In this document: positions 12,417 to 13,369 of the stretch, in pieces | Position numbering within the stretch: the first letter of the stretch is position 1 | Layout: each line of letters starts with the position of its first letter | Source: UM-FILTER-42-14 sp964586055 | GTDB taxonomy: Bacteria; Patescibacteriota; Microgenomatia; UBA1400; PJMF01 | Direction of reading: 5' to 3' | Assembly (NCBI GenBank): GCA_964586055.1 | Contig: CAZPFX010000023.1 | Span: 1-13,369, forward strand | Length of the DNA stretch: 13,369 nucleotides | Translations under genes and position numbers: made by a program | The notes under the pieces: generated by a model | Told to the model about the DNA's origin: nothing | The model's database searches: none | What the model saw: the letters and a program-made list of their open reading frames with translations, nothing else

Positions 12417-12887
12417 ATGAAAGTTAGAAGCGCAACAGAATCTGACAAAAGCGCAGTTTTAGAGTTGCTTGACGAATTTAGATCAGACTGCATTGAACAA
12501 ATCACTGGTAAACCAGCTGAATCACAAACAGCCCGTGAAGGTGGAGCAGAGATCTTTGAGAAGCTACTGAGCGATTCCGACTACTGTATTCTGCTACTGA
12601 CCGACTCGGATTCGAAAATTGTTGGAATCATTACAGGCTATCTCTGCCCAATGTTGCGCAGCGGTGAGGTACGCGCTGAAGTTGAAGAATTCTTTGTCAA
12701 AAAAAACAGCAGGGGTCATGATAATGCAAAAATGTTAATGGACGTCTTCTTTTCATGGTGTCAATCAAAAAAAGTCACCAAGGTTAACTTAGAATCAGAT
12801 AATGAATTAAGCAGAGCGCATAATTTTTATAGCAAATATGGTTTTGAGACTAATGCGACGAGATTTATTAAAAAGTTGGAGTATTAG
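12417..12887 (+). CDS. GNAT-family N-acetyltransferase
   Basis: A 156-residue protein with the GNAT layout: R-S-A-T-E-S-D-K-S-A-V start strand/helix, K-I-V-G-I-I-T-G-Y-L (67-76, beta 3), V-E-E-F-F-V (89-94, beta 4), the acetyl-CoA pyrophosphate loop region (R99-G-H-D-N-A) and the C-terminal A-H-N-F-Y-S-K-Y-G-F (134-143). It should transfer an acetyl group from acetyl-CoA to an amine; substrate unknown. The loop normally reads R/Q-x-x-G-x-G/A; here the Gly is Asp102, so CoA binding may be altered. The same frame stays open upstream through the tRNA gene, but those codons are tRNA sequence; ATG 12417 is chosen because of the extended -10 7 nt upstream and because the fold begins there. It ends 2 nt before the cupin gene, a likely operon. 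Confidence 0.85.
   Translation: MKVRSATESDKSAVLELLDEFRSDCIEQITGKPAESQTAREGGAEIFEKLLSDSDYCILLLTDSDSKIVGIITGYLCPMLRSGEVRAEVEEFFVKKNSRGHDNAKMLMDVFFSWCQSKKVTKVNLESDNELSRAHNFYSKYGFETNATRFIKKLEY
12878..12881 (+). promoter_or_regulatory. Shine-Dalgarno sequence of the cupin gene (GGAG)
   Basis: GGAG lies 8 nt before ATG 12890, within the last codons of the GNAT gene. It shows that the internal gene of this operon uses a classical ribosome binding site although the first gene appears leaderless. Confidence 0.6.
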
Positions 12888-12889
12888 GT

Positions 12890-13279
12890 ATGAAAATAAT
12901 CTCCCAAAACCAAGCAATCCATGTTGATAAAGAAGAAGGTACTTCGGTTGATTACTACTTATTCCCAGAATATGAAGTTCACTACAACGAGGTTAAGCCA
13001 GGAGTAGTTCAACTATGGCATCACCATTCAAATATATCCGAAACATTATTTATTATTGAGGGAGAGATAGAAGCTCACTGGCTAAATAAAGCGAGTATCA
13101 AACAGAATCAGCTTGTTAAGAAAGGTGATTTAATTGAAATTGAGAACACACCACACACATTTATTAACTCAAGCAATGGTCTGGCGAGATTTATTGTTTT
13201 TAGATTTGTTCCGACTGGAGAAGATAAAAGTGAGATTATTAAGGGAGATAAGGTATTAGATCAACATTTGCAGAAATGA
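12890..13279 (+). CDS. small single-domain cupin protein
   Basis: A 129-residue beta-barrel cupin. Motif 1 fits G-x5-H-x-H-x4-E-x6-G exactly (G38, H44, H46, E51, G58), giving three metal ligands; motif 2 G79-D...P88-H89-T-F-I-N93 supplies the last His. The metal site is therefore complete. Cupins of this size include isomerases, dioxygenases and sugar- or amino-acid-binding proteins; the sequence does not decide. It is cytosolic. It follows the GNAT gene with a 2-nt gap and a good Shine-Dalgarno sequence, so the two are probably co-translated and may act on the same small molecule, for instance an amino sugar; that is inference. Stop is TGA. Confidence 0.88.
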   Translation: MKIISQNQAIHVDKEEGTSVDYYLFPEYEVHYNEVKPGVVQLWHHHSNISETLFIIEGEIEAHWLNKASIKQNQLVKKGDLIEIENTPHTFINSSNGLARFIVFRFVPTGEDKSEIIKGDKVLDQHLQK

Positions 13280-13284
13280 AACAG

Positions 13285-13321
13285 GTTCTAACTTGGTACA
13301 CACCCCTCCGCAAGTCAGAAC
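13285..13321. repeat. imperfect inverted repeat downstream of the cupin gene
   Basis: GTTCTAACTTG (13285-13295) and CAAGTCAGAAC (13311-13321) form an 11-bp stem with one A-C mismatch and a 15-nt C-rich loop. There is no T-run after it. The right arm can alternatively form GAAC-N5-GTTC with 13327-13330. It may end the cupin transcript or be a regulatory structure for the next unit. Confidence 0.4.
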
Positions 13322-13336
13322 ATCAGGTTCAAAGTT

Positions 13337-13345
13337 TGCTAAAAT
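13337..13345 (+). promoter_or_regulatory. extended -10 element reading out of the window
   Basis: TG-C-TAAAAT, followed by AAAGAC, copies the element in front of the GNAT gene (14 of 15 bases). The expected start is near 13352. The remaining 17 bases do not show what is transcribed: one GTG frame closes after four codons, another (13356) stays open to the window edge, and an RNA gene is possible. Confidence 0.4.
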
Positions 13346-13369
13346 AAAGACAGGTGTGGGGGACTTAGA

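Noticed and set aside
1..13369. CRISPR array, insertion sequence or phage genes
   Set aside because: No regularly spaced repeats, terminal inverted repeats, transposase or phage-like proteins were seen on either strand.

Overview
The window looks like a piece of a compact, low-GC bacterial chromosome, most likely from the Candidate Phyla Radiation (Patescibacteria). The reasons are short intergenic gaps, overlapping convergent ends, many single-gene units, large GT-C type membrane glycosyltransferases with a D-x-A-R-D motif, and small exported proteins. TGA serves as a normal stop (CapA-like and cupin genes), so there is no sign of the recoded UGA found in some of these lineages. The lineage call is inference from gene style; no rRNA or other marker gene is present.

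Left block (20-3391, minus strand): two tandem paralogous polytopic glycosyltransferases, preceded by a 58-codon acidic small ORF. Next comes a Crp/Fnr-family regulator (3520-4182, +) with a near-perfect CRP-type dyad upstream. It is convergent with, and shares its TTAA stop with, a two-TM protein carrying a HEPN-like C-terminus (4179-4778, -). Divergent from that is an exported CAP/SCP protein, apparently with two CAP domains of which the first is degenerate, followed 2 nt later by a Nudix hydrolase and then tRNA-Ser(GCU).

Middle block (6458-12359) lies between two tRNA-Ser genes. It holds a CapA-like metallophosphoesterase, a small two-TM protein, an 803-residue protein with two different ATP-grasp ligase modules in one chain, a membrane-anchored single-cysteine MsrB, and a second, single-module ATP-grasp ligase. 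Strand alternates at every protein gene here, so each is probably its own transcription unit. The right end is tRNA-Ser(GGA), a GNAT acetyltransferase and a cupin (coupled pair), then a stem-loop and a promoter-like element reading out of the window.

The most interesting signals are the dual ATP-grasp protein with a second ATP-grasp ligase nearby, which could together make an amino-acid conjugate or short peptide; the CRP-like operator in front of the Crp-type gene; and a recurring extended -10 element (TGnTAnnnT) that in three genes sits 6-7 nt before the ATG, implying leaderless mRNAs, while operon-internal genes carry Shine-Dalgarno sequences. No CRISPR array, insertion sequence, integrase or phage gene was seen.
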